Of a DNA stretch of 64,000 bases, positions 16,268 through 23,571 are shown piece after piece (positions within the stretch are counted from its first letter, which is position 1; each line of letters opens with the position of its first letter). The position numbers were made by a program, and so were the translations under genes. Under the pieces are notes generated by a model. That model was given only the letters and a program-made list of their open reading frames with translations. It searched no databases and was not told the origin of the DNA. Source of the DNA: a virus; the IMG/VR virus record IMGVR_UViG_3300033149_001989, positions 62,001-126,000 of that record, one strand, 5' to 3'.

Positions 16268-16707
16268 TGGGAGTTGGTAATAGGCAAAGATATAATGTGG
16301 TTTGTAGTGTTAGCATTTATAAGTCAAGAAGTGAGGAAATTGTTGCAACAAAAGAGGAGGCTGAGCGGCTTTTGGAGTCCCTACAGGATGAGGTTCGGGC
16401 AATGGTTGATATTGAGAAGGAATTGCGGGTACATGTTACCAAGAACAATTACTTGAAAGCAGGAGATTTTGTAAGAGTAAACCATAATGGGAAACCCTGT
16501 ATAGCACGTATAATACGGCTACGAGAATACACTTACAGAGGTACAAAATATAACCTAACACTTGATGCTGCTGGAACTATATTGAAAGTTAAATGCGGAC
16601 TTCGTATTCCAAATAATATTGTTCTGGAATGGTTGTGCGATGGTAAATTATCAAATTACTGTAATGAGTGCGAAAACAGATTTTATTGTATGACGAGTAA
16701 AAGATGA
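16267..16707 (+). CDS. Hypothetical protein ending in a CRFC box
   Basis: 146 aa from a GTG overlapping the previous stop. N-terminal helical region (SRSEEIVATKEEAERLLESLQ), central beta-rich SH3/KOW-like stretch (KAGDFVRVNHNGKPCIARII), and CNECENRFYCMT five residues from the end. ATGA-type overlap with the next gene. Same layout as the 3761 protein, possibly paralogous. Confidence 0.7.
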   Translation: MGVGNRQRYNVVCSVSIYKSRSEEIVATKEEAERLLESLQDEVRAMVDIEKELRVHVTKNNYLKAGDFVRVNHNGKPCIARIIRLREYTYRGTKYNLTLDAAGTILKVKCGLRIPNNIVLEWLCDGKLSNYCNECENRFYCMTSKR

Positions 16708-17084
16708 AAATAAGAAATGGATTTGTAAGTAATAGTAGTAGTTCATCTTTTGTGGTGGCGTTACATGACCTATCACTTAAACAAGTAGGCATGATACTTA
16801 ATCATCTTGAATGGGGTAAGAAGCTTGGTATAGAAGGTATAGAATACTGTAAGAGTGGTGATACTTGGGACATAGAAGTTAAAAACGGTATTCTTGCAGG
16901 TGTAACCAGTATGGATAATTTTGATATGCAGAATTTTTTAGATAAGATTGGTGTCTCTACCGCCAAGTTTGGTCACAGTAATGGTACGTGGCTTCTTAAA
17001 GAAGATTATCCTAATGAGTGTAATCAAGATTGTGAAAATTACCATATGAGGTTCATTTGCTTAACAAATGATTGGATAAGATAA
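16704..17084 (+). CDS. Phage 'NGFVSNSSSSSF' protein with variant CRFC box
   Basis: 126 aa. The first 20 residues, MKIRNGFVSNSSSSSF, are a widespread signature of phage proteins of unknown function. The C-terminus carries a stretched box, C-x3-C-x8-C, with RFICLT preserved. This is the clearest example of the box being attached to a family that elsewhere lacks it (as far as I know). Confidence 0.72.
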   Translation: MKIRNGFVSNSSSSSFVVALHDLSLKQVGMILNHLEWGKKLGIEGIEYCKSGDTWDIEVKNGILAGVTSMDNFDMQNFLDKIGVSTAKFGHSNGTWLLKEDYPNECNQDCENYHMRFICLTNDWIR

Positions 17085-17172
17085 GAAATTGTAAGTTACC
17101 GCACACGAAAGGATTATCAGTGGAAACGACAGAATGCGATAAAATGTTAGTAGTTCGAGGGCAGAGCCTAAT

Positions 17173-17388
17173 TTGAGCGAGTTTGTAGATTGGCTTAATA
17201 GAAATGGTTATACTATATGCACCCTTGAGATAACTGACGGTTATCCGCAGTATATACACATCGTGAATCTTATGAGCAGATATTTGCCAAGTATTTTGGT
17301 ATTGACTTAGAAAAAGTAGAACAAGAAAAGCAGGTAATGCTGGCAGAAATTAAGAGGAAAAATAGTGAAAGTGAAAGTGGACGAAGTT
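17173..17388 (+). pseudogene. Small conserved phage protein gene with a frameshift
   Basis: TTG 17173 opens 'SEFVDWLNRNGYTICTLE'; the next frame continues from about 17255 with 'YEQIFAKYFGIDLEKVEQEK', which belongs to the same phage family (short domain ending with FGID-x-x-KVE-x-EK). One base shift separates them near 17255-17265. The second frame overlaps the next gene's start. Confidence 0.55.
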
Positions 17389-17709
17389 AAAGTTGTTTTG
17401 GAGTGTGGAGAAATTATTCACACTATGAAATGCGATAGTTGCCCACATAGATTTTTGTGTTGGACACATAAAGGAATAACGTTTTATCCAAATCAAATGG
17501 ATATAACGGATAATCTTAATATGGGTAGAAGAGTTAATATAACAGTAAGTATTAATAGAGCACCCTGCATACCACAATCGAAAATGCTCGGTATACCTAT
17601 GGTAATATATGTTGATAACGTACCTGCGTTTAAGGGAATTGTAACTAGACAATCATATGAGTTTTCTAAAGACGGGCAGGAAATGTCAATTTATGTCAAT
17701 TTGTGGTGA
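17365..17709 (+). CDS. Hypothetical protein with N-terminal CRFC box
   Basis: 114 aa, GTG start. CDSCPHRFLCWT near 23-34, then a beta-rich domain with alternating hydrophobics (VNITVSI, PMVIYVD, QEMSIYVNLW). The tag sits near the N-terminus here. Overlaps the next gene by 7 bases. Confidence 0.7.
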   Translation: MKVKVDEVKVVLECGEIIHTMKCDSCPHRFLCWTHKGITFYPNQMDITDNLNMGRRVNITVSINRAPCIPQSKMLGIPMVIYVDNVPAFKGIVTRQSYEFSKDGQEMSIYVNLW

Positions 17710-17918
17710 ATCAAATATTGGTCTGTGATACTTGTAAGTATAGGTTTCGTTGTTGGACAGTAAATGCAAACTATTGCCCGCTGACAAAATTAGAGAGTTT
17801 TCGGGGTAAATGGTTTAATGAGGTTGTACCTTATTTAAGACAAATGGAATTGGATGAGATAATATTACTAAAAGATATGGGTTTAATAGATATTATTGTG
17901 GATGGTAGAAATGCCTAG
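17703..17918 (+). CDS. Small protein starting with a CRFC box
   Basis: 71 aa (GTG at 17703 or 17706). CDTCKYRFRCWT occupies residues 8-19; the rest is helical and acidic with a hydrophobic C-terminus. Its stop overlaps the next ATG. Confidence 0.7.
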   Translation: MVNQILVCDTCKYRFRCWTVNANYCPLTKLESFRGKWFNEVVPYLRQMELDEIILLKDMGLIDIIVDGRNA

Positions 17919-18417
17919 AATAAGAGAAGACCTCAAGAAAGAAATTAAGAAAGCGGAGAAGAGGGCACGAAAGGAAGCACTAAAACCAAAAAAGAGAAGG
18001 AGATATTCCACAAGGGTAACAAAACCTCAGCATCCGACTAGTAAATGGGTTGATGATGAGTGGGGGGAACAGGGTTGTATCTTTTTTGATGGTTATTGTC
18101 ATTGGGTAATAGAACTAAGGAATTCTCGTGATTGTCTTCGTGTCGTAAACAGGGGACTAACGGTAGAAGAGTGGAACAATTACACTAAAGGGAACTACAA
18201 AATACGGGAGAACGGTAGTTATGAATTTGGCGGAAAATATTTGGAACGAACAAGAAGTGCTGGACCTGCTAGGGGTGAACAAACGCCAACTGAGCAGACT
18301 TATAAGCAACGAAAACCTACCCGTAATAAGATTGGGAAATGCAAAAGTCTTCCTGGCAGAAAGTCTTCTAAATTGGTTAAAGGAAAAAGAAAAAGCAGGA
18401 AAATAGTAAAAAATTGA
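17911..18417 (+). CDS. Lys/Arg-rich hypothetical protein
   Basis: 168 aa from ATG 17911. Highly basic N-terminal helix (KKEIKKAEKRARKEALK), Trp-rich middle (CIFFDGYCHWVIELRNS), and a very basic C-terminal 65 residues that overlap the HTH ORF at 18221. The overlap part may be read only because the HTH gene lies there; the true stop could be earlier if a frameshift is present. Confidence 0.45.
   Translation: MPRIREDLKKEIKKAEKRARKEALKPKKRRRYSTRVTKPQHPTSKWVDDEWGEQGCIFFDGYCHWVIELRNSRDCLRVVNRGLTVEEWNNYTKGNYKIRENGSYEFGGKYLERTRSAGPARGEQTPTEQTYKQRKPTRNKIGKCKSLPGRKSSKLVKGKRKSRKIVKN
18221..18406 (+). CDS. MerR/excisionase-type HTH protein
   Basis: 61 aa. 'WNEQEVLDLLGVNKRQLSRLI' then 'LPVIRLGNAKVFLAESLLNWL' is the winged helix-turn-helix layout of HTH_17/excisionase proteins: recognition helix, wing with RLG, C-terminal helix. 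Probably a small DNA-binding regulator or Xis-like factor. Confidence 0.7.
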   Translation: MNLAENIWNEQEVLDLLGVNKRQLSRLISNENLPVIRLGNAKVFLAESLLNWLKEKEKAGK

Positions 18418-18518
18418 TATAAAATGGTATATTATGTCCTATTTTGTAGCGATTTTGTAGGGTCATTTAATAACTAATACAAAAGTATAGGCATGTCCTT
18501 TTTTTTGAAGTTTGTGGA

Positions 18519-18713
18519 ATGAGAATAGAAAAGCGACAACCTAAAAATGAAGTAAGAATTCATTTAGCCAGTGGTAAAATAGATGAAAAAGATTTCACCT
18601 TCTCACTACTTGGTGACGGTTCGGGTATACTTGTTGAGTTTACCGATGTATGTTACTTTGTATCTACAGAAGAATTAATTAAGGAAATATTGGTGGAATG
18701 TGGCAAGATATAG
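18519..18713 (+). CDS. Hypothetical protein
   Basis: 64 aa, alternating beta strands (EVRIHLASG, FTFSLLGDG, GILVEFTD) ending with a short helix. Overlaps the membrane protein gene downstream. The preceding 100 bases (18418-18518) hold no clear gene or promoter. Confidence 0.5.
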   Translation: MRIEKRQPKNEVRIHLASGKIDEKDFTFSLLGDGSGILVEFTDVCYFVSTEELIKEILVECGKI

Positions 18714-18928
18714 CAATAGCAGTCGGGCAATTTGTGCTTGGGACAGCGTTAATACCAAGTGTTGTTAGTTCATTTAAACCGAATAAGAAAACGTGCTTAA
18801 TTAGTTTAGTTGTAGTAATTGTGTTTGCTTTCACTTTTGCTAGTTTGGGGATGCCACTATCAGTTGCTAGTTCTATAATGAACGTTGTATTGTGGGGTAT
18901 ATTATTAAAACAAGTAAATGCACAATAA
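18698..18928 (+). CDS. Two-helix membrane protein
   Basis: 76 aa with two hydrophobic segments (about 5-25 and 32-55) plus a third weaker one, small loops and few charges. Could be a holin-like or accessory membrane protein; there is no lysis neighbour to support that. Confidence 0.5.
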   Translation: MWQDIAIAVGQFVLGTALIPSVVSSFKPNKKTCLISLVVVIVFAFTFASLGMPLSVASSIMNVVLWGILLKQVNAQ

Positions 18929-19014
18929 ACAAACAAGTTTGGTATAACTGTAAACAAGAGCAAAGGAAGACGAAATATATAAAAAATATTCTACCTGCCC
19001 AAATAGATTTGAAT
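18918..19014 (+). pseudogene. Degenerate CRFC-box ORF
   Basis: After the membrane gene, a start-less frame reads ...YSTCPNRFECWTN and stops at 19014. The first Cys is replaced by Tyr (TAT for TGT). An ATG near 18918 opens a different frame, so at least one shift separates start and box. Decayed member of the CRFC set. Confidence 0.5.
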
Positions 19015-19027
19015 GTTGGACAAATTG

Positions 19028-19510
19028 ATGGAAAAAAGAAAATTAGTAACGATACCAGATACGAGATTAAGGGAAACAGCATCGCCTGTCACAAACCAAG
19101 ATATTAGTGAATTGGTTGAAGAAATGTCCCGAATAAGACAGGAAAATGGTGGTATAGGTATTGCTGCACCGCAAGTGGGGGAGCTACTTAGAGTAATAAA
19201 CGTTTTATTTCGTGGGCGTGAAGTTACTATTGTTAATCCTGTAATTTTGCACAAAAAGGGAAAACAAGTAATATACGAAGGATGCCTGAGTCTACCAGGA
19301 AAACTATACCGCACGACGAAATCGCAGAAATTAACAGTAATTGGGGCAGATATTTACGGTAAGCAAATCAAATTAAAATGCCGAGAAGATGAGGCACCCG
19401 TTCTGGAGCACGAAATTGACCACTTAGACGGCATTATGATAGATGAGAAGGGGACGTTGGTTGCCGAATTCAAACCAGTAGTGCAAGATAAATTAGCCTT
19501 CAGCGATTAA
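19028..19510 (+). CDS. def: Peptide deformylase
   Basis: 160 aa from ATG 19028. All three PDF motifs are present: GIGIAAPQVG at 42-51 (consensus GxGLAAxQ), EGCLS at 84-88 with metal ligand C86, and HEIDH at 128-132 with the catalytic Glu and two His ligands. Removes the N-formyl group from nascent peptides at the ribosome exit. Phage PDFs are known from marine phages. The normally Pro/Val position after EGCLS is Leu-Pro, a small deviation. It lies with other translation-linked genes (RNA ligase, CCA-adding enzyme downstream). Confidence 0.95.
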   Translation: MEKRKLVTIPDTRLRETASPVTNQDISELVEEMSRIRQENGGIGIAAPQVGELLRVINVLFRGREVTIVNPVILHKKGKQVIYEGCLSLPGKLYRTTKSQKLTVIGADIYGKQIKLKCREDEAPVLEHEIDHLDGIMIDEKGTLVAEFKPVVQDKLAFSD

Positions 19511-19511
19511 C

Positions 19512-19540
19512 TTGACAAGGGACTTGGCATAGTGTATAAT
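19512..19540 (+). promoter_or_regulatory. Sigma-70-type promoter
   Basis: TTGACA (19512-19517), 17 bases with TTGGCATAGTG, TATAAT (19535-19540). Perfect consensus hexamers; starts the nucleotidyltransferase block. Confidence 0.88.
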
Positions 19541-19617
19541 AAAGGAAGAAAACTACCAGAGCGTTTACGGTTCACCCCATTCTTGAATATTTGCTCAGTA
19601 ATAACTAAGAGGTTGAA

Positions 19618-20115
19618 GTGAGCGCCGCAAAAATTCATAACTACAAGAATTCTGTAGTCGTTGCTAACGTAAAGGAGATGCACGAGGCTGGTAAAGTTGT
19701 GGTTGCAATCTCTGGTTACTTTGACCCACCTACACCAGCACATATAAGATATATGTGGGAGGCAAGACAATTAGGAGACAGGCTTGTTGTTATTCTAAAC
19801 AATGACCACCAGTTATTATTGAAAAGGAAAGGAACGAGACTAGAGGGTAGAGTGAGGTATCCATTTGCAGATAGAATGGAAATCATATCTAATCTAAGAC
19901 CAGTTGACGATGTAGTTGAAAGCGTAGATGATGATGAAACAGTTGCAGAAACTATTAAACTGCTATGTCCTGACGTTTTTGCTAAGGGTGGTGATAGAAC
20001 ACTAGAAACATTACCTAAAGCAGAAGTGGATGCTTGTGAAGTAGTGGGTTGTAAAATTGTATGTAATGTTGGTGGTAAGAAGACACACTCTAGTTCTTGG
20101 TACAATTGGGAATGA
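19618..20115 (+). CDS. Cytidylyltransferase-like nucleotidyltransferase
   Basis: 165 aa, GTG start with GAGG upstream. 'VAISGYFDPPTPAHIRYM' near 31-48 is the nucleotide-binding start of the HIGH superfamily, with HIRY in place of HxGH, then 'LGDRLVVILNND' and 'DVFAKGGDRT'. Matches the HldE/TagD type that transfers CMP or AMP to a phosphorylated sugar or alcohol. Loss of Gly/His in the signature makes activity uncertain. Substrate unknown. Confidence 0.8.
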   Translation: MSAAKIHNYKNSVVVANVKEMHEAGKVVVAISGYFDPPTPAHIRYMWEARQLGDRLVVILNNDHQLLLKRKGTRLEGRVRYPFADRMEIISNLRPVDDVVESVDDDETVAETIKLLCPDVFAKGGDRTLETLPKAEVDACEVVGCKIVCNVGGKKTHSSSWYNWE

Positions 20116-20657
20116 AAGTAATAAAACCAAAAAAACCGAAACAATATAATTATGAACTTCGAAAAAAGCGGTGGCAACAAACAGTTAAAATACACGGTTT
20201 TCCAATTACTGCTAGAATAAAACCTACAGCACACAAACAGTATTGTTTTTTATGTCGTAAATTAATAGAAAAGGGTGAACCACAGATGTCGGTGGAGGCT
20301 GGTCTTTGGTACTCTTGGATAAAAAATGGTAAGTTAGAACATCACTTTGCTTACACTCCACTTTACGATTCCCCTGTGTTGGTAAAACCAAGAATTATAA
20401 ACTATGACGAAGTATCTGGTGTCTCAAAGAAAATATATGTTCAGAGAAAGATTTATTTACATACTGATTGTTACGCTTGCATTATGAACAGAATGTGGAT
20501 AAAGATGGGGCTTAATTATTTGGTTAATCAAACACTATGTGATTCTTGTAAAAATAGGTTTAACTGCTATACAGGTAATCTTAATGTAAACCTAACTGAT
20601 ATAACATATCGTAAACCAACCTATATACCGTCAAGACCATGTGAGGTCAAGATGTAA
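20112..20657 (+). CDS. Basic protein with zinc site and CRFC box
   Basis: 181 aa from ATG 20112. Lys/Arg-rich N-terminus; CFLC near 44 plus HTDCYAC near 134 suggest a split HNH-like or treble-clef zinc site; then CDSCKNRFNCYT near 151. Could be a degenerate HNH nuclease, but the catalytic His-Asn pair is not evident. Confidence 0.65.
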   Translation: MKVIKPKKPKQYNYELRKKRWQQTVKIHGFPITARIKPTAHKQYCFLCRKLIEKGEPQMSVEAGLWYSWIKNGKLEHHFAYTPLYDSPVLVKPRIINYDEVSGVSKKIYVQRKIYLHTDCYACIMNRMWIKMGLNYLVNQTLCDSCKNRFNCYTGNLNVNLTDITYRKPTYIPSRPCEVKM

Positions 20658-20798
20658 GGTGACGGAGTTATAAACATTTCCAATCTTGGGCAATTAGTAA
20701 TAAATGGTTTAAGATTAGGAAATACGAAAGTGGAACGCAACATGGTGGAGGAGCTTATGATAGCTGACAGGATAGCAGAAACCTGCGAAGGTCATAAG
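20658..20798 (+). other. Open frame following a stop codon
   Basis: The frame of the upstream gene stays open after its TAA for 47 codons (GDGVINISNLGQLVINGLRL ... GHK) to a TGA at about 20799. No start codon before an internal ATG near 20738. Reads like a protein; possible readthrough extension, decayed gene or initiation at a rare codon. Confidence 0.35.
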
Positions 20799-21016
20799 TG
20801 AGCCTGGTGGGAAGTAAGCCGTAATGCAATAGGACTTTATGTAGGCTCAGGCAAAGGGACTGGGGTGAGCACAAGATAGAGCTGGTGCGGTTTAAATGGG
20901 ACAGAGACCTAACCATTGGTTAGAGTAGCCGAGTAGGAATACAGAAGCCAGCCCTAGTCCTCAAGGAAAATGGGCTTGGTGGGGTAGTAAGGTTAAAAAC
21001 TTAGCCCCATCAAGCC
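20799..21016 (+). ncRNA. Candidate structured RNA upstream of the 21036 gene
   Basis: No ORF. Three successive helices are visible: TGAGCCT/AGGCTCA (20799-20805 with 20843-20849), GGACTGGGG/CCCTAGTCC (about 20857-20866 with 20951-20960), and a 12-bp hairpin GGCTTGGTGGGG/CCCCATCAAGCC (20973-20984 with 21005-21016, one G-U). Inside the second is CTAAC/GTTAG. More G/C-rich than flanking genes. Lies directly before the ribosome site of 21036, so a cis-regulatory leader or a free RNA are both possible. No known class recognised. Confidence 0.5.
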
Positions 21017-21035
21017 ACAGTAGAGGGGGTAACTA

Positions 21036-21350
21036 ATGGACAAGTTGAGAGAGGAGATAGCAGAATACCTGTATGACTGTGATAATGGCATATTCCCAGA
21101 CAGAACAGTCCTAATTGAATGGCGACTAGCTAGTGAGGGCAATAAAGCAGAGTATTATCGTAGGGCTAACCAAATCATGGCTCTAATCAAGCAGGCAGGC
21201 TACGTCAAGCTAGCAGAAGACCAGAGCTTGCCCCAAGTCCCAGAAGCACCGATATATTTTAGTCAAGAAGGAGCTGTTGGTTGGAGCAACGGATACCAGA
21301 TTGCACAAGAGGGCATGCTCAAGGTTGGTTTTAGGAGGATAAAGTTATGA
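21036..21350 (+). CDS. Hypothetical phage protein
   Basis: 104 aa with GAGGGGG upstream. Mostly helical: 'REEIAEYLYDCDNG' start, 'EYYRRANQIMALIKQAGYVKLAEDQSLPQVP' middle typical of small phage hypothetical proteins. Last eleven residues recur at 11330-11368. Overlaps the next ORF. Confidence 0.6.
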   Translation: MDKLREEIAEYLYDCDNGIFPDRTVLIEWRLASEGNKAEYYRRANQIMALIKQAGYVKLAEDQSLPQVPEAPIYFSQEGAVGWSNGYQIAQEGMLKVGFRRIKL

Positions 21351-21484
21351 AGAAACATGAATATACAGAACAGGAGGGGCATCACATCATAGAGGGTGAT
21401 AGATTTACAGAAGTTGTATACGTTGAGTGCAAATATAATACCATGCATTCTGTCTATCATCGAGAAGACGCATCCAACCAGTAA
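21347..21484 (+). CDS. Truncated paralogue of the 11368 protein
   Basis: 45 aa. The first 29 residues match the 11368 product (HEYTEQEGHHIIEGD...VVYVEC) but both zinc knuckles are lost and replaced by an unrelated tail. The stop overlaps the next ATG (TAATG). Probably a deletion derivative. Confidence 0.5.
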   Translation: MKKHEYTEQEGHHIIEGDRFTEVVYVECKYNTMHSVYHREDASNQ

Positions 21485-21561
21485 TGTCATTAGAAATCAT
21501 TCCGCATTCCATGGCTAGAAATTGCTATGACTTTCTAAAGTTCCTTGAGTCTGAAAGGTGA
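21484..21561 (+). CDS. 25-aa hypothetical peptide
   Basis: TAATG overlap with the preceding ORF, sequence amphipathic helical (YDFLKFLESER end). Weak but coupled. Confidence 0.35.
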   Translation: MSLEIIPHSMARNCYDFLKFLESER

Positions 21562-21563
21562 AG

Positions 21564-21662
21564 ATGATGGTTGACCCCAAGTATATCTTCTTAGTTTACC
21601 CCCGCTATCTTGTAATACTGGAGAAACTCCTTAGATGGATAAAGGACTTGGTATTACGGTAA
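21564..21662 (+). CDS. 32-aa amphipathic peptide
   Basis: ATG 21564. Hydrophobic/aromatic N-terminal half (KYIFLVYPRYLVILEKLL) and Trp-Lys-Arg end; could associate with membranes. No ribosome site stronger than GGTGAAG. Confidence 0.35.
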   Translation: MMVDPKYIFLVYPRYLVILEKLLRWIKDLVLR

Positions 21663-21706
21663 ACTCTGCAAGGAGATAGTAAATATGATTTACATGGAGG
21701 TGCTTA

Positions 21707-21760
21707 ATGGCTCACGCAGAATTATGTCCTGTTTGTAATGGAAAAGGGACAGTCGCTTAA
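21707..21760 (+). CDS. 17-aa peptide with DnaJ-type knuckle
   Basis: ATG 21707 with GGAGGTG upstream encodes a peptide containing CPVCNGKG, half of the DnaJ zinc pattern seen in the 11559 protein. Looks like the truncated end of a duplicated cassette. Confidence 0.4.
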   Translation: MAHAELCPVCNGKGTVA

Positions 21761-21778
21761 TACTAGGAGATAAATAGC

Positions 21779-22345
21779 GTGGTTAAGAAATATCAAATAA
21801 TATATGCTGACCCACCTTGGTATTTTCCTGCAAACTACGGAAAGGTTGGAAAATCTAGGCTAAGTGGATTTGGTGCTAAATTGCGATATAATCTTATGAC
21901 CGATAAAGAATTACTTGAGCTACCTATAAAAGATTATATTGACGATAATTGTGCTTTGTTTTTATGGGTAGTCAACTCACGGCTAGATTTTGGTATTGAG
22001 GTATTAAAACATTGGGGATTGTCATATAAAACAGTTGCTTTTAATTGGGTTAAGACTGCAAAGAATAGCGGTATTCCCAATTGTCGCCTGGGTTATTGGA
22101 CACTGGGTGGTTCCGAGTTGTGTTTATTAGGGATTAAAGGCAAAATGAAGCCAGTTAAACATAATATTAGGCAAGTTGTGTTACACCATCGTATAGGGCA
22201 CTCAGTTAAACCACCTATATTTAGAGAAAAGATAGTTGAGTTATTTGGAGACAGACCTAGACTAGAGCTATTTGCCCGTCAGAAAGTGGAAGGCTGGGAC
22301 TGTTGGGGCAATGAGGTAGAAAGTGATATTGACCTCAAGTGGTAG
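21779..22345 (+). CDS. MT-A70 family adenine methyltransferase (second copy)
   Basis: 188 aa from GTG 21779. IYADPPWYF near 8-16 is the catalytic motif; LFLWVVNS, FNWVKT and 'RLELFARQKVEGWDCWGNE' near the end match the 8775 paralogue. Divergent in the target loop (about 20-60), so probably a different recognition sequence. Confidence 0.9.
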   Translation: MVKKYQIIYADPPWYFPANYGKVGKSRLSGFGAKLRYNLMTDKELLELPIKDYIDDNCALFLWVVNSRLDFGIEVLKHWGLSYKTVAFNWVKTAKNSGIPNCRLGYWTLGGSELCLLGIKGKMKPVKHNIRQVVLHHRIGHSVKPPIFREKIVELFGDRPRLELFARQKVEGWDCWGNEVESDIDLKW

Positions 22346-22371
22346 TATAGTTAAAGTAGGGGGGTTTAAGT

Positions 22372-23499
22372 ATGAATGATAATAATTTAGCCAAAAAACT
22401 ATTTGGTAAAGATTACCAAGAATTCACTGAGCAAGACCCATTTAATCCGATGAACAGCCTATCAGGATTCATATCTCGCAAATCCAATGAATACTATGGT
22501 GCACTACTAATTACTAAAATCAACGGTAAAACTACAGAACAGCTTATTATGGGTACACCCAAAATGCACTACCCATTTACCACAAGACAAGATGGTTCAC
22601 GCAAATATGAGTTTCCTATAGCTAAGAACGTAGAGGTTTATGAGAAATTAGATGGTACTAATATTCTTACCTACACCTATAAACATAATGGCAAAGATTA
22701 TATCACATTTAAGACACGTCTCCGCCCCTTCGTAGCATCAGGGCGATTTGGTAATTTCTATGAGATGTGGCAAGAGGTTGGTATACCTCATATTGACCAA
22801 ATTAAAACCTTAATGGAAACCCACAAATGCAATCTTTCATTTGAGATTTATGGGGCTAGAAATCCTCACTTGATAATGTATCCTAATTCTCTAGATATAG
22901 CCCTACTCTTTGGAGTAACGAATACTGGGAGGATAATTAGTCCATCACAGTTTACAACCAGTTTACCCACCCCTCCGTTACTTGTTACCATTACTGCTGA
23001 ATATCAAACCCATTATGAAAATATACAAAAACAATTACAGGATGGGCTAAAACAAGAGGACGAGGGTTACTATTCAGGGCAAGAAGGTACCGTATGGTAT
23101 CTAACTACCATTGATGGAAGATGTGTTCAACTAAAATGTAAACCTGAAACAATAGAAGCTATCCACTTCTCGGCAGGGTGCGGTATTAATAAGAATGTGC
23201 TTCTTGCTACTTGTTGGAATGCCTTTGAGAATGTTGACAAATTGACGGTGGACTTTATCAAACAACTTTTGCTTGAGGAGTTTCCGCAACACGTTGTAGA
23301 AGCTAACCATGCTCTCATTCAGAAGTCCATCGCATTCGTTGAGGCTGAAGCAGAGTTTCGCCAAAAAGTAATTGAGAAATATAGAGTGTTTGGTAAAAAC
23401 ATCTTGTTGGATAAGGTAAAGGTTATGCGTCATATGTCGCAACTCTTTAACAAGAAAGATATGAGAAAGGTTCATAGCATAATAACCAACTTAGTATAG
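22372..23499 (+). CDS. RNA ligase (nucleotidyltransferase superfamily)
   Basis: 375 aa. Motif I EKLDGTN with nucleophile Lys at 92, motif III SFEIYG near 156-161, motif IV EGTVW at 238-242, motif V QLKCK at 253-257: the ordered signatures of ATP-dependent RNA ligases of the T4 Rnl2-like/phage type. C-terminal 110 residues are helical. Would seal 5'-phosphate/3'-OH nicks in RNA. Placed directly upstream of the CCA-adding enzyme, which fits tRNA repair (inference). Confidence 0.88.
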   Translation: MNDNNLAKKLFGKDYQEFTEQDPFNPMNSLSGFISRKSNEYYGALLITKINGKTTEQLIMGTPKMHYPFTTRQDGSRKYEFPIAKNVEVYEKLDGTNILTYTYKHNGKDYITFKTRLRPFVASGRFGNFYEMWQEVGIPHIDQIKTLMETHKCNLSFEIYGARNPHLIMYPNSLDIALLFGVTNTGRIISPSQFTTSLPTPPLLVTITAEYQTHYENIQKQLQDGLKQEDEGYYSGQEGTVWYLTTIDGRCVQLKCKPETIEAIHFSAGCGINKNVLLATCWNAFENVDKLTVDFIKQLLLEEFPQHVVEANHALIQKSIAFVEAEAEFRQKVIEKYRVFGKNILLDKVKVMRHMSQLFNKKDMRKVHSIITNLV

Positions 23500-23532
23500 A
23501 TATTGGGTATATCACTTTAGAAAGGTGGAAGT

Positions 23533-23571
23533 ATGAAAATAAATGTCGTTAAAGATTCAAGAGTGGAATAA
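23533..23571 (+). other. Short leader ORF overlapping the start of the CCA enzyme
   Basis: GGTGG lies properly before ATG 23533, which encodes 12 residues, whereas the CCA enzyme ATG at 23543 lies 10 bases inside in another frame. Suggests coupled or reduced translation of the enzyme; alternatively the annotated enzyme start is wrong and initiation is elsewhere. Confidence 0.3.

Noticed and set aside
17896-17910. Earlier start for the 17911 protein
   Set aside because: GTG upstream lies inside the previous gene and has no ribosome site; ATG 17911 overlaps the stop neatly.
3638-19540. Programmed frameshift signals in the RF-like or OPRT genes
   Set aside because: No CTT-TGA or X-XXY-YYZ heptamer in the proper frame; homopolymer indels are simpler.
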